From Bubalus kerabau (taxonomy: Eukaryota; Chordata; Mammalia; Artiodactyla; Bovidae), in contig NC_073633.1 of assembly GCF_029407905.1 (NCBI RefSeq), positions 29,774,501 through 29,838,500 of the forward strand: a stretch of DNA of 64,000 bases. Direction: 5' to 3'. Shown piece after piece: positions 11,286 through 22,613 of the stretch. Below the pieces are notes generated by a model. That model did not search any database. It saw nothing but the letters and a program-made list of their open reading frames with translations, and was not told the origin of the DNA. The position numbers and the translations under genes are program-made. Positions within the stretch are counted from its first letter, which is position 1. Every line of letters begins with the position of its first letter.

Positions 11286-12188
11286 TTCTGCTTGTATAGA
11301 CTACTCCATCAACTCTAGCAACTGCCTGAGTTCTAATCTTTATATACAACTAATCTCTTATTCGACATCACTGATGGTCTGCTTCCCTGATTGTACCTTA
11401 AGTGACACAAAGTCTAAGAAGAAAGGACTAAGGAAATGATTTTCATAACGATTCCAGATAACTATACCCAGATTTGTGATGTGAGTGTCTTTTAGTGAAG
11501 CAGTCACTTTAAATTATAATGGAACAAGTTTATAGCTTTAAACAAGTTTACACATGTTCTGTATGATTGATTTAAAGTCCAAAGTTCAAGAGAAGAATGT
11601 ATCAGTAGAAAGTTACTGTGGACACCTGCTTCCAAATATAGAAAGATCTTTGATTTACTTGAAGATTTAACTACAAAGTTTAATGAAGAAAATATTTATA
11701 GATTTGCAGGCAGGGTTAAGGAAAACAAAGAAGAGATGGGAAGCATCAAGATACTAGCAAGAGCTGAAAGCCTGTATCAACCTGGGCAATCAGAGGAAAC
11801 TCTTAGTGAAAGGAGAGGCAAGAGCTGTGAAGTGGATACACCAGAAAGGAGTTGCAGGAGATAAGATATGCTTTCCCAGTTCTAGCGTCTACTGGCCTCC
11901 TGCTCAAATGGGGGACCCAAAGCAGTGGTGGGAAACTGGGGAACCAATGGGAAGGAGAAACCACAGTGATTCCCTGTCTTCTTCCAGCTCCAGTTCCTGT
12001 GGGGCAGGCCCACCTGGTTCCAGCTGTGGCCTGGTGATCCACCTAGAAGGAGCTTTTATATAGAATTAAATCCTCTGATCCAGATCACAGATGAAGCAAC
12101 CACAGGACTACCATCTCTTCCGGGATGTGCAGGTGTGCACTTCAACTGAGGTCCTGAAGCAGTGGGGCTCTCTCTTATTAAGCTCTGG

Positions 12189-12227
12189 GGTTTTTGTTCA
12201 CCTTTTCCCATTACTTCAAGCACTGTG
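12189..12227 (-). other. 23-spacer recombination signal of TRDV1-a
   Basis: Consensus heptamer CACAGTG (12221-12227), 23-bp spacer, and consensus nonamer ACAAAAACC (12189-12197). It abuts the V exon directly and should be an efficient RAG target. The spacer closely resembles those of the other two TRDV1 copies. Confidence 0.95.
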
Positions 12228-12790
12228 AGCTCCCAGAGAGCACAGAAGTACTCTGCAGAGTCTTCGAGCTGTAAGGCTGAAATGAGGCTGATGTATTTAT
12301 GTTCTTTCTGGAAGTTTACAGAGTAGCGGCCGTTCCTTGCATTACCGTATTCTGAATACTGATGAATAAGAAAAGTCATCTCTCCCCTGGGAAGCTGTTT
12401 ATACCAAAAAATGTAGTAGTAGTCCGTCCAACTTACTTCATATCGACAATTCAGGGTGACTGTCTGCCCCACTTGACTGGATACAGCTGTCTGGACTTGA
12501 GTTACTTGCTGGGCCACACTGGATCCTATAGGGAAAAAAACAGAAAACAGAGATGAAGTAGTAAATAAAATAGTGTGGGATTTAGATTAATTTAGGATCC
12601 AGAGACAAACCAAATTGAAATTATAAAATGCTTCTTTTTCCCCAACCCTCCTTTCCTCCCCAAGTCCCTGTGAAGCTCCACGTGTCTGTGTGCAGGCCTT
12701 TCACCCTGACCTCTCACACCCAGGCTTGGAAGCATCCCTACCAGAGAAGGTGATGGCCAGGAACACCCAGAGCAGCCTGGAGAGCAGCAT
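12228..12790 (-). CDS. TRDV1: TRDV1-family V gene, copy a (intact)
   Basis: This encodes the leader and variable domain of a TCR delta chain of the TRDV1 family, which is strongly expanded in ruminants with abundant gamma-delta T cells. Leader exon 12742-12790 encodes MLLSRLLWVFLAITFS and ends at a GTAGGG donor. The V exon 12228-12525 follows acceptor CCTATAG and starts SSVAQQVTQ. First Cys is in LNCRYE, Trp in YIFWYKQLP, second Cys in SAEYFCALWEL, and then the heptamer. Compared with copy c, CDR1 is one residue longer and framework 3 one residue shorter (SLISAL against SLIISSL), so lengths balance at 298 bp. No stop or frameshift: predicted functional. Confidence 0.93.
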
Positions 12791-12867
12791 GAGGCATGGA
12801 TTCCCTGCACAAATGTGCTCAGTTCTGCCTCAAGCTGAGAGTTCAGTGTCTCTGTGTGCCTGGCAGC

Positions 12868-12960
12868 ACATATACGTAGTACTTGTTCCTGTGTGACTCC
12901 TTCAAACAGGAAGTGGGGTTTGTCATGGTCATAAATCACATGGTCTTTTTCACAGATGGG
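12868..12960 (-). promoter_or_regulatory. Promoter-proximal block of TRDV1-a
   Basis: Conserved with 19250-19335 and 46300-46385. On the minus strand it carries an ETS-like CCACTTCCTG (about 12907-12916), a GAGTCACA motif resembling a CRE/AP-1 half site, and a TATA-like TACGTATATGTG about 80 bp before the leader ATG. Function is inferred from position and three-way conservation. Confidence 0.5.
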
Positions 12961-13054
12961 AAAAACTTTTGGCTCACAGATGTTTAATTTTCTACTTTTC
13001 TTTCCCTGATTATTATGTGAAGTAGATCCTGAAAGCAGTTAGTATTATGTGTGT

Positions 13055-13262
13055 GAGGGCTTCCCTGATGGCTCAGATGGTAAAGAATATACCTGCAATT
13101 CAAGAGACCCTGGTTTGATCCCTGAGTTAAGAAGATCCCCTGGAGAAGGGAATGGCAACCCACTCCAGTGTTCTTGTTTGGAGAATCCATGGATAGAGGA
13201 GTCTGGTGGTTACAGTCCATGGGGTCCCAAAGAGTTGGACACGACTGGGCGACTAACACACA
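13055..13262 (+). mobile_element. Bov-tA SINE, full length
   Basis: tRNA-like arm GGGCTTCCCTGATGGCTCAG to GACACGACTGGGCGACTAAC. Absent at the equivalent place in blocks b and c, so it inserted after duplication. Confidence 0.9.
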
Positions 13263-13502
13263 TACATGTTAAAGGTTTGAGCTGAGAGAAAAAGAAGACT
13301 AAATAAGTTGACATACACTGATAATAATTTTGCCTGCCCATTCAAAACATATTAGTATACACTATGAATCCTTCCTGTAATCTACTTACTGGTCATTCTG
13401 GTCATTCATTTAGCCTATGCTTATATTTCTTTATCCAGAATTTAATGACTCTTAAAAAAAAACACAATAAAACAAACTCACAGATCTTTAACTTTCTTAT
13501 GT

Positions 13503-13802
13503 GTGTGCTGTGCTGTTGCTTCAGTCATGTGCAACTCTTTCCAACCCCATGGACTGTAACCTGCCAGGCTCCTCTGTCCATGGGGATTCTGCAGGCAAGA
13601 ACACAGGGATCAAACTCTCATCTCTTGCACTGGCAGATGGGTTCTTTAACACTAGCGCCACCTGGGAAGAGCCAAGAATACTGGAGTGGGTTTCCATGCC
13701 CTCCTCCAGGGAATCTTCCTGACCCAGGGATTGAACCAGCATCTCATGTCTCCTGAATGTCCAGCTGGGTTCTTTACCACTAGCTCAACCTGGGAAGCCC
13801 TT
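13503..13802 (-). mobile_element. Bov-tA SINE pair, antisense
   Basis: An antisense body (GCTTCAGTCATGTGCAACTC) runs into a first tRNA-like arm ending GCGCCACCTGGGAAG at about 13665. A second body-arm stretch ends CTCAACCTGGGAAGCCC. Two antisense copies, or one nested in the other. Private to block a. Confidence 0.8.
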
Positions 13803-14564
13803 TAGCTTTCTTGACAAAAGGCAGTCTTTTCCAAAATAATTAATGTATCTTTTTCTTTTCTCACTTGGCTCTAGGTGTTTGTTTATATTTTTCAATAAAT
13901 ACAGTGACTTCAATATCAAATGATAAAACATCACTCCTGACTTTCAGAATCAATTCAGTTGTATGTGTTTTTTTTTTTTATGAAATGCTTAACAGGAAAA
14001 AATATTAATCTTTGAAATCTGACATTGAGTTTTATTTAGTAGACTTTGAAGAGCATAAGTATATTCAATCCTGCTGCATTTACAAGTAGAATTGTATTTA
14101 TTAGATCAGGTGTCCTTAAATTGTCCTCATGTCATATTTTTTACCCCAAAGTGTTCAGTTTCTCTTCTTAGTGGTTTGTTATTTTCCTCTGTAAAATCAA
14201 GTTAAGCATGCTGACTTTTTCTGTGCCACAATGCTACAGTGCGCTCTTACAAAATATGGTATCTGTAACACTTAGTAAATGTTGACACCACACTGTTTGG
14301 TGACTGAAGTTTTGTATACTGTACATAATCATGTAGAATGTCATTGTCAATCTTTCATTTGATTTCTTTGTTTTAATAGATGAATTAATATAAAAGAACC
14401 AAAGGCAAATAGACAAGTAGAAAAGAAAGTACAGAAAGATCTAAAACAGTGCCAGTTCTTAGATTTTAGTCGAAGTAACACATTAATGAGTGATGCAGGG
14501 AGGAGAGTTTATATTTAGTTGAGACATCTACTCCTCTGTTCCATTTCACCTCTGGGTGCTGGCA

Positions 14565-14640
14565 GGCAGCAGCTCTCCTGGTTTCCAATTATTTGTAACT
14601 AAGTAGAGGACACCACAAATGCCCACAACAATGCAGGGAG
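14565..14640 (-). pseudogene. V leader-like exon relic
   Basis: The minus strand reads CTCCCTGCATTGTTGTGGGC and encodes ALPALLWAFVV before a stop. It resembles the TRDV1-type leader core LLSRLLWVF and the two relics at 49070-49145 and 49370-49440. No V exon follows. It is read as a decayed leader of a lost V segment, at low confidence. Confidence 0.35.
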
Positions 14641-14799
14641 AGCATGAAGGCGGTTTTTCCCCTTTGTTGATATGGCTTTGCTCTGAGTTCCTGACAGTAA
14701 CGGTGCATGTTTCCTCAGCTGAATTATAGACTCTGACTCTGAAAAATGTAGCTTCTGGCTGGATCAAGTCTGAATGTGCTGACACTCTGGTTGGAAGAT

Positions 14800-15694
14800 T
14801 TAGACTGCCCTAAACATTGTTCTGCCTTCCCTTGTGATTTACTAATAAATGATAATCCTGGTAAAGGACAAGCCAGAGTTTAATATCTAAGGATGAAATT
14901 GAAAGAGATTTTTTGCTTAAAACTTCCAAATTTAGTAGTAAATTAATCTCTTCTAAAATCTGGGATGTTATCTGAAACAAATTCATCATGAATCATTCTG
15001 GGACTGCAAATATTCATTCATGTTCTGATTGTTCTCTTGCCTTTCTGATTTTGATTCTAAGATGAATTATAAAACTGCTCCCTAGTTTCCCTAAAAAAGA
15101 CCAACAATAAGCCATGAACTCCCTTTTCTTCCCACTTACCCACCAAACCATGTGAACTGGTAACTTTAGCACATAACTTCACAACAGCAAATATCACACA
15201 GACAAATGAACACAGAATAGGCTTCTGACTTCTGTAATCTCTCCAGTTGAGTATTGGAATACCAAATGGTAATGGCTGTAAAATCATATTCATTTGTGCT
15301 GTAACTCTGTGATTAGCTTATTAAAGGTTTAAGAAGCAAGAACCAATGGGTCTTCTAAATTCAAATATTTGACCATGTTGCTGTCATGAATGCAGTTATA
15401 CTCTTTAGTACAATCTTATAATTCTCATTATAGTTGTCATGAGGACAAAACTTCTCCTAAAATGTTGCTTAATCAGTAAAAATATTAAAAGCTATTAACA
15501 ATATATATGTTTTCTAAAATAAAAATATTTCCCTTTCTTGACATAGAAGGAATGAAATTTCTATTTCATTTTATTCTGAAATTTCATCTAATGAAGTCAT
15601 TTACATCAAATTAATCAAATTTCAAACATTTTATTTTTGTTTCAACACCTCATAAAGAAACCCCAATAAGAATAACTTATTCTTTTTATAATTT
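14800..15694. other. AT-rich intergenic DNA, nothing recognised
   Basis: No V-segment hallmark, no RSS-like heptamer-nonamer pair next to an open frame, and no clear repeat. Confidence 0.4.
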
Positions 15695-16487
15695 TATTTA
15701 TTTATTTATTTAGAGTGTTTTGGGTCTTCATTGCTACACAGGCTGTTCTCTAGCTGCAGAGAGAGGGGGTTACTCTGTCGTTGGATGTCAAAACACCAGT
15801 CATCTCACTTTAGTTTTATTTTTAATTAAAGACACTGACTTTTAGAAACCAAGAGAAATACTAAACCTGTTTCAACTTACCTCAAAGTGCCCAAATTAAT
15901 AGTTATTTCTGGCTAAGTTGACTTCACCTATGCTTTTGTGTCATTTTTTGGAAAACTTTTGAGGATAGTTGTTTTTTTTTTAAGTGCATTCAGACATACA
16001 GTTTAAAAAATAATTACTCCTGCTATGGAGCTTGATATTTTTATTCTTCATTGTGAGGTATTTCATTTGAGGCTGAGCCCTTAAAACGTTTTAAAGTTAG
16101 TTGGGATTCAGGGTCACAAAAAATGCAGACACAACTTTAGCAACTAAACAACAACTGAACGACAGAGTAATTGATTCCCTAGAAGTGAAAGGAGTCAATC
16201 TGTAAGTCAGATACACAGTGAATAATTTTAGTTCACTTAGCACACACAGGGCATAATTTACTAAAGAAAGGACTATGGCTTTATAAACAGCTGAAGTGTC
16301 GTTGCACTTCTCATTGCGGTGGCTTCCCTTACTGTGGAGCACAGGCTCTAGAGCACAGACTCAATAGTTGTGGTGCACAGGATCAGCTGCTCCATGACAT
16401 TTGGGATCCTCCTGTATCAGGGGTTGAACCAAAGTCTCCTGCTTTGGCAGGCAGATTCTTTACTACTGAGCCTCCAGGGAAGACCTA
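15695..16487 (-). mobile_element. CHR-type SINE split by a 513-bp insertion
   Basis: Antisense CHR pieces occupy 15695-15783 and 16297-16487, the latter ending with the tRNA-like arm (GAGCCTCCAGGGAAGACC). The first piece stops at TGTCGTTG and the second resumes with the same 8 bases, as if one SINE was opened by an insertion that duplicated 8 bp. Confidence 0.6.
15784..16296. other. 513-bp insert within the CHR SINE, identity unknown
   Basis: Flanked by TGTCGTTG at 15776-15783 and 16297-16304. An 8-bp duplication is the length made by hAT transposons, but the ends (GATGTCAAAA and CAGCTGAAG) show no inverted repeat that I can see. Around 16105-16165 it contains text like the 3' end of a Bov-tA (CAACTAAACAACAACTGAA), so it may be composite. 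Confidence 0.4.
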
Positions 16488-16639
16488 ACTGAGTTATTTT
16501 ATAATAGATTGTCCTTGGATTCTCCGTGGTTCCTTCATAGGAATCCCCAAACTCCCATAGCATATAAGGGCACAGAATTGCTACTGAGGTTCCAGATCTT
16601 CCCTAGTTCTCCCTCTTGCATCTCTGGTGACTGTCTTCT

Positions 16640-17266
16640 GAAGCTCAACAGTGTCAGACTTTATTTTGGGGGGCTCCAAAATCACTGCAGATGGTGACTG
16701 CAGCCATGAAATCAAAAGACGCTTACTCCTTGGAAGGAAAGTTATGTCCAACCTAGATAGCATATTCAAAAGCAGAGACATTACTTTGCCAACAAAGGTG
16801 CGGCTAGTCAAGGCTATGGTTTTTCCTGTGGTCATGTATGGATGTGAGAGTTGGACTGTGAAGAAAGTTGAGCACCGAAGAATTGATGCTTTTGAACTGT
16901 GGTGTTGGAGAAGACTCTTGAGAGTCCCTTGGACTGCAAGGAGATCCAACCAGTCCATTCTGAAGGAGATCAGCCCTGGGATGTCTTTGGAAGGAATGAT
17001 GCTGAAGCTGAAACTCCAGTACTTTGGCCACTTCATATGAAGAGTTGACTCATTGGAAAAGACTCTGATGCTGGGAGGGATTGGGGGCAGGAGGAGAAGG
17101 GGACGACAGAGGATGAAATGGCTGGATGGCATCACTGACTCTATGGACTGAGTCTCCGTGAACTCCGGGAGTTGGTGATGGACAGGGAGGCCTGGCGTGC
17201 TGCAATTCATGGGGTTGCAAAGAGTTGAACACAACTGAGCGACTGAACTTAACTGAACTGAACTGG
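16640..17266 (+). mobile_element. BovB LINE 3' end
   Basis: Sense reading encodes SDFILGGSKITADGDCSHEI and the rest of the BovB C-terminus, then the GAACTGAACTGG tail. 5'-truncated. Confidence 0.9.
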
Positions 17267-17267
17267 A

Positions 17268-17404
17268 TATCCCTTGAAGAGGGTGTGGCAACGCACTCCA
17301 GTATTCTTGCCTGGAGAATCTCATGGACAGAGGAGCCTGGTGGGCTACAGTACCTAGGGTCATGAAGAGTTGGATGTGGCTGAAGCAACTTAGTACTCAT
17401 GCAC
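17268..17404 (+). mobile_element. Bov-tA SINE, 5'-truncated
   Basis: Body only, directly abutting the BovB tail, from CACTCCAGTATTCTTGCCTG to GAAGCAACTTAGTACTCATG. Confidence 0.75.
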
Positions 17405-18574
17405 AAACCTGGTATACTCTTTTCAGGAAAAGTTTATGTTGATTATGGTCAAATGGGGAATAATAATCGTATTAACAAGAAGCATAGTTTTGCCGTTTTC
17501 TTTATTTGAAAGTGTGTTGTTAAAAGAAGTATAGATGGATGACCAGTTGACATAGAAGATACTGGAATAGCTTTGTAGTGTCTCTACTGGCTGGAAATCT
17601 ATGACTCGCAATTTGTTTCTCTGTATTGTTCTAGATTAGGGTTGGCCATAAAAAAGATTGTTCAAAGTTTAGAAGGTAGTTGTCATAAAGTAGCACATTT
17701 TCCTATGCCCTGCTGGTTGGTGCAGGGCTCCAGTAACTATGCAACTCACACGTGTTGCTGCTGATCTACTAGCTCATCTTATTGTTGACTTACAGCTCCT
17801 TAACCTCCAACCAGATCTCTTCCTCATCATCTCTCTGTCTTGGGCCAATGTGCATGTAGCATGGTGATAAATATCCACTTCTCCTGAAGGTCACCCACTA
17901 CCATGAGATTGAAGGAAGTGAGAGACAGACAAGTTTTTAGTGTGTCTTTGTGGGTTCCAGTCGTCCTCATGGGTTCTAGTATGTCCTTAAATGTCAGTTT
18001 TCCCATGCTTTTGTTCGTATCCAATTTCCCTTTCCAAATGACACTCTAGTTCATTTAAAGTAAATTCAGGCTCAGCACAAGATGCAAAGATAACAGCTTT
18101 GTATAAACTCCTCCACCAACTCTAGCAATTGCCTGAGAGTTCTATTACTTAAAATGAGTCTCTTATTCTGTATCACAGTGGTTCTACCTTTCTGATTGTA
18201 CCCTAACTGACACAAAACCTAAGAAGAAAAGATTAAGGAAATTATATTCATAACAATTTCTGAAAATTAAACCCAGATTTATGATGTGAGATTTTTTTTA
18301 GATGCAGTTGCCACATTAAATTATTACAGGGCAAGTTTTCAAATTTAGACAACTTTGCACATGTTCTGTATGATTGATATAAAATTTAAAAAAATTAAGA
18401 CTGAGAACGTATTACTAGAAAGTTAGTCTGGACATCTGTTCCTAAGTGACTTAAAAGGAAGTTCCACACCACAGATTAAGCAACCACACGACTACCATTT
18501 CTGGTCTGGGATCTGCAGGTGCGTATTTCAGCTGGAGTTCTGCATCAGGGAAGCTCTCTTTTATTAAACTCTGG

Positions 18575-18613
18575 GGTTTTTGTTTAGCTTTTCCTATTAC
18601 TTCAAACACTGTG
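18575..18613 (-). other. 23-spacer recombination signal of TRDV1-b
   Basis: Heptamer CACAGTG (18607-18613), 23-bp spacer, nonamer ACAAAAACC (18575-18583). Both elements are consensus. Confidence 0.95.
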
Positions 18614-19169
18614 AGCTCCCAGAGAGCACAGAAATACTCTGCAGAATCTTCCAGCTGTAAGTCTGAAATGGTGAGGCTGCTGGATTTACGAGCTTTCTGA
18701 AAATTTACAGAGTAGCGGCCATTCCTTGCATTCTGGCCCGAATGACCAATAAGGTAAATCATCTCTCCATTGGGAAGCAGCTTGTACCAAAACATGTAGT
18801 AATAGCTCCCGGTTGTTGCATACCGACAATTCAGGGTGACTGACTGTCCCAGTTGACTGGATGTGTCTGGCTGGTCTTGAATAACTCTCTGCGCCACACC
18901 AGATCCTGTGGGGAAAAAATCAGGAAACATAGCTGAAGTAATGAACAAAATAATTTAGGAATTAGACTAATTTGGGACCCAAAGAAAACCCAAATTGAAA
19001 TCATTATAAGTATGCTTTTCTCCAACCCTCCTTTCCTCCCAAGTCCCTGTGAAGCACCGTGCACCTGTGTGCAGTCCTTTCACCCTGAACACTCGCACCC
19101 GTGTTTGGAAGCATCCCTACCAGAGAAGGTGAAGGCCAGGAACACCCAGAGCAGGCTGGAGAGTGACAT
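18614..19169 (-). CDS. TRDV1: TRDV1-family V gene, copy b (intact)
   Basis: This is a TCR delta variable segment. Leader exon 19121-19169 encodes MSLSSLLWVFLAFTFS with a GTAGGG donor. V exon 18614-18905 starts after acceptor CCCCACAG with a split GA, then SGVAQRVIQDQPD. First Cys is in LNCRYATTG, Trp in YMFWYKLLPNGEM, second Cys in DSAEYFCALWEL, directly before the heptamer. The exon is 6 bp shorter than in copies a and c because CDR2 is two residues shorter (LIGHSGQNARN against LIQQYSEHGNARN). No stop or frameshift is present: predicted functional. Its private CDR1 and CDR2 suggest divergence of the antigen-contact loops after duplication. Confidence 0.93.
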
Positions 19170-19249
19170 GAGGCATGGATTCCCCTGCTCAAATGTGCTT
19201 AGTTTCTGCCTCAAGCTGAGAGTTCAGTGTCTTTGAGTGCCTGGCAGCA

Positions 19250-19335
19250 CATATACATACTACCCGGTACCTGTGTGACTCCCCCCAGCAGGAAGTGGGG
19301 TTTGTCATGTTCATAGACCACATGGTCTGTGCACA
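19250..19335 (-). promoter_or_regulatory. Promoter-proximal block of TRDV1-b
   Basis: Same conserved block as in copies a and c: ETS-like CCACTTCCTG at about 19289-19298, GAGTCACAC next to it, and TATA-like GTATGTATATGT about 80 bp before the ATG. Confidence 0.5.
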
Positions 19336-19639
19336 TATGGGAAAAAAGTCTGGCTTACCATAAACTTTATTTTGTCTACTTGTCTTTTCCTGGTAATTTG
19401 AGTTAGGCAGATCCTGAAAAGGAATATAGAAAAAAACAATTAGTATTAAAGATATGAGCTGAGGGGAACTGAATTTTAAACAAGTTGACAAAAATTGATA
19501 ATCATTCAGTAAAATAATTTTACCAGCTCATTTAAGATAGAATTTAATGTAGGCTATGCACTCTTTTTGTAACTTACTTACTTGTCATTCATTTAGCCTA
19601 TACTTACCTTTCCTCTATTCAGAAACAATGACTTTTAAT

Positions 19640-19745
19640 TTATTTATTTATTTTAATTTACATTTATTTATTTTAATTGGAGGCTAATTACTTTACAATA
19701 TGGTATTGGTTCTGCCACACATCAACATGAATCCGCCACCACAGA
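19640..19745 (-). mobile_element. L1 3' end fragment, antisense
   Basis: About 105 bp of antisense L1 tail (TTATTTATTT then TTTACAATATGGTATTGGTT and ATGAATCCGCCACC) interrupts sequence that is continuous in blocks a and c. Private to block b. Confidence 0.75.
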
Positions 19746-21220
19746 TTTTCAGCTTTCTTGGTGAAAAGCTATCTTGTCTAAAATAATTAACTGATCTTGT
19801 TTTTTCTTAACTGGGTTTTTAGGGCTCTATTTAGATTTTTTAGTAAATAAAATTACTTTAACATGGAATGAAGAAACATCAGTTCTTCTGACTTTCAGAA
19901 TCTATTTATTTGTATGTGTTTTTATGAAACTGTAACAGTAATAAAATATTGTTCTTTTGAAATCTGACATTGAATCTTATTTATTAGACTTTGAGGAGGA
20001 TCAGGATATTCAATTTTGTTGCCTCTACAAGGAGAATTGTACTTATTAGATAATGCGCCCTAGAATTACACTGATGTCACTCTGAAAGCTATAAGATATC
20101 GATGAAGAAAATTGAAGATAATGCAAGTATATATAAAAATATTTAATGTTCATGGGTTTAAAGAACAAACAATGTTAAAATTTCATCTGAATCAGAGCAA
20201 TTTATAGAATTAATGCAACCCCTCTCAAAATAGTCATGGCATTTTTCACGGAACTGGAACAAATAATCTTAAAATTTGTATAGAACCACAAAAGACCACA
20301 AATAGTCAAAGCAATTTTGAAAGAAAGAACAAAGTTGAAGGTATCACAGTCCCTGACATCAAAATATGCTTCAAAGGTGTTATAATCTAAAATACACATT
20401 GCTGGCCTAAAAACAGAGATTCAGTCAATGGAACAGAATAGGGAGTCCAGATTTTACCCCTTGTATACATGTTCAATCTATAACAAAGGAGGCAAGAATA
20501 AGCAATTGGGGGAAAGTCTGCTTCTTCTATAAGTGGAGTTAGACAACTAGACAGCTATATGTTAAAGAATGAAATTAGAATATTTTCTCACAGCATATAC
20601 TAAAATAAACTCAAAATGGATTAGAGACTTAAATATAAGACCTGAACTCATAAATTCTTAAAGAAAGTATAGGCAATATGCTTTATGACATTCATCTTTG
20701 CCATATTTTTGTCTCTATTTCCTCAGGCAAGGACAAAAGAGAAACAATACAGAAAATAGGGCCTAATTAAATTAAAATATTTTGCACAGTGAAAGAAACC
20801 ATTAACACACAAAAAAGGCAACCTATCAAATGGGAGAAGATATTTGGAAGTGATTGGTCAATAAGGGGTTAATGTCCAGAATATATTAAAAAAAACTTTT
20901 GCACACAATATCAAAACCACAGGCAGAGGACATGAATAGGCATTTTTCCAAAGAAACATACAGATGGTAAACAGACACGTGAAAAGATGTTCAACATCTC
21001 TAACCATCAGGTAAATGCAAATCAAAACCACAATGAGATATCACCTCACTCCTACCAGAATACTATCATGACAAAAATGAAAAATAATTGAGTATTGTCA
21101 AGGATGTGGAGAAAAGGGAAAACTTGTGTATTCTTGCTGGGAAAGTAAGCTGGTGTAGCCTCTATTCAAAACAGTATGAAGATTCCCCCCCAAAATAAAA
21201 ATATAACTATTATATGATTC

Positions 21221-21437
21221 GGGTCTTCCCAAGTGGCTCAGCAATAAAGAATCCACCTTCAATGCAGGAGACACAGTTTCAATCCCCGGGTCAGGAAGAT
21301 CCTCTGGAGTAGGAAATGGCAGCCCACTCCAGTATTCTTGTTGGGAAAATTTCTAGAGACAGAGGAGCCTGGTGATCTATATTTCCATGAGGTTGCAGAG
21401 TCGAACATGACTGCAATGACTTAGCATGCACATGCAT
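21221..21437 (+). mobile_element. Bov-tA SINE inside the old L1
   Basis: tRNA-like arm GTCTTCCCAAGTGGCTCAGC, then the body ending GAACATGACTGCAATGACTT. Confidence 0.85.
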
Positions 21438-21616
21438 TATACGCACATGAATTACATCAGCAATTCCATTCCTGGGTATCTATCAGAAGAAAACAAAAAC
21501 ACTAATTCAAAAATATCTATGCACCCAAATGTTCATTGCAACATTGTTTCCAATACTGAAGATATATAGAAACAACCTCAGTTTTCACTCATATGAATGG
21601 ATCTAGAAGATATATA

Positions 21617-21617
21617 T

Positions 21618-21653
<36 letters not shown>
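21617..21653. repeat. (TG)n microsatellite
   Basis: Uninterrupted TG units of about 37 bp, preceded by TGTGTGAG. Candidate length marker. Confidence 0.95.
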
Positions 21654-21655
<2 letters not shown>

Positions 21656-22574
21656 AATAGAATATTACTAGCCATAAAAAAGAATAAAATTTTGCCAGCT
21701 GGAACTGCATGATAGACCTGGAGGATATTCCACTTAGCGAAATGTCAGATAGAGAAAGACAAATACTTTGTGCTTTCACTTTTATATGAAATCTAAAAGC
21801 AAAACAAATTAACAAATATAACAAAACAGAAACAGACTCAGACGTATAGGGCACAAACTATTGGTTACTAAGGGGAAAGGGGTGGGTGTAGGGGTGAAAT
21901 AGGTGAAGGGGATTAAGAGGTAGAAACTTCCACTTACAAAATAAATAAATTAAAACTAGGTAATGCACAGTGAAGGGAAAGAATCAACCCTGCCAAAAAC
22001 TTGACTGTAGCCAGTGAAACTGATTTTAGACTCTTGCATCCAGAACTGAAAGAGGATAAATTTGTTTCAAGTGATCAATTCATATATGAACACTGAACAG
22101 ATATTTTCTGTTTGCTTTGCCCTAGTCATAGGATGAGATGTGAGTATTTGCAATTTGCAAACGTGAGTAATTGCAATTATGAGTTATTTGTATTTGCAAT
22201 TATGGTAAGGCAGATTTGAATATTCTTGAGAGACCCAACTAAACTGGATAACATCTTTAGTGGAGTCATTTTCTCCCCTTTTAGATCCTTTCACTTTTTA
22301 TCATTTTGGTGTCCAGCATATTGCATTTAAATATTTACTTTAAATCTGTAGTCTTATCTAGATACTCTCCCAGCTACAAGGCAGAGGTTCTAGTGCAGAG
22401 GGAAATATAGGAGATATTCAGAAGGGAAAAGACCAAATCCCAAATTCGTTGGGCCAAAAAGTGTTTGTGGTTAAAACTGTACTAGTGTAGGTAAGAAATA
22501 CTAAACAGAGCAAATACCTGGTAACGGCGTCATGATGTGACTGTGTCTGGAGGAGGGGCTGAGCCCCGCGGAGG

Positions 22575-22613
22575 GTTTGAGTACAGGCTGCAGGTGCTTG
22601 GGGAGCACTACGC
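22575..22613 (-). other. Broken 23-spacer recombination signal of TRAV22
   Basis: The heptamer position (22607-22613) reads CGTAGTG, losing the critical CAC. The nonamer position (22575-22583) reads ACTCAAACC after exactly 23 bp. RAG cleavage is not expected. Confidence 0.8.

Larger units (their letters stand above)
11290..14800 (-). repeat. TRDV1 duplication block a
   Basis: This block is paralogous to 17.75-20.1 kb and 44.8-49.2 kb. Shared landmarks are CAACTCTAGCAA...TGCCTGAG in the 3' flank (11320, 18118, 45168), the V gene with leader, the promoter-proximal block, an AATAAATA...GACTTTCAGA stretch at 13890-13950, and GATGAATTAAT...AAAAGAACCAAA at 14380-14400. Private insertions in this copy are the SINEs at 13055 and 13503. 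Confidence 0.8.
17755..20085 (-). repeat. TRDV1 duplication block b
   Basis: From GATCTACTAGCTCATCTTAT (17760, matching 44796) through the V gene, leader, promoter block and 5' DNA to about 20085. There a degraded plus-strand L1 begins. A private L1 3' end sits at 19640-19745. Confidence 0.8.
20090..21960 (+). mobile_element. Old L1 ORF2 3' half and 3' UTR, degraded
   Basis: Plus-strand sequence corresponds to the C-terminal half of L1 ORF2 (AACCACAATGAGATATCACC, GCCATAAAAAAGAATAAAAT and flanking text), with many stops, then 3' UTR. It is interrupted by a Bov-tA and a (TG)n tract, and is more decayed than the L1 at 25.6 kb. Confidence 0.8.

Noticed and set aside
14546..14785. 79-aa minus-strand frame containing DLIQPEATF
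   Set aside because: Briefly resembles a V-domain start, but has no conserved Cys or Trp spacing and no recombination signal. Only the leader-like stretch inside it was kept, at low confidence.
16581..17363. 260-aa minus-strand frame
   Set aside because: Antisense translation of a BovB 3' end. The same antisense protein recurs at 8227, 26954 and 52717, which only reflects repeat identity.
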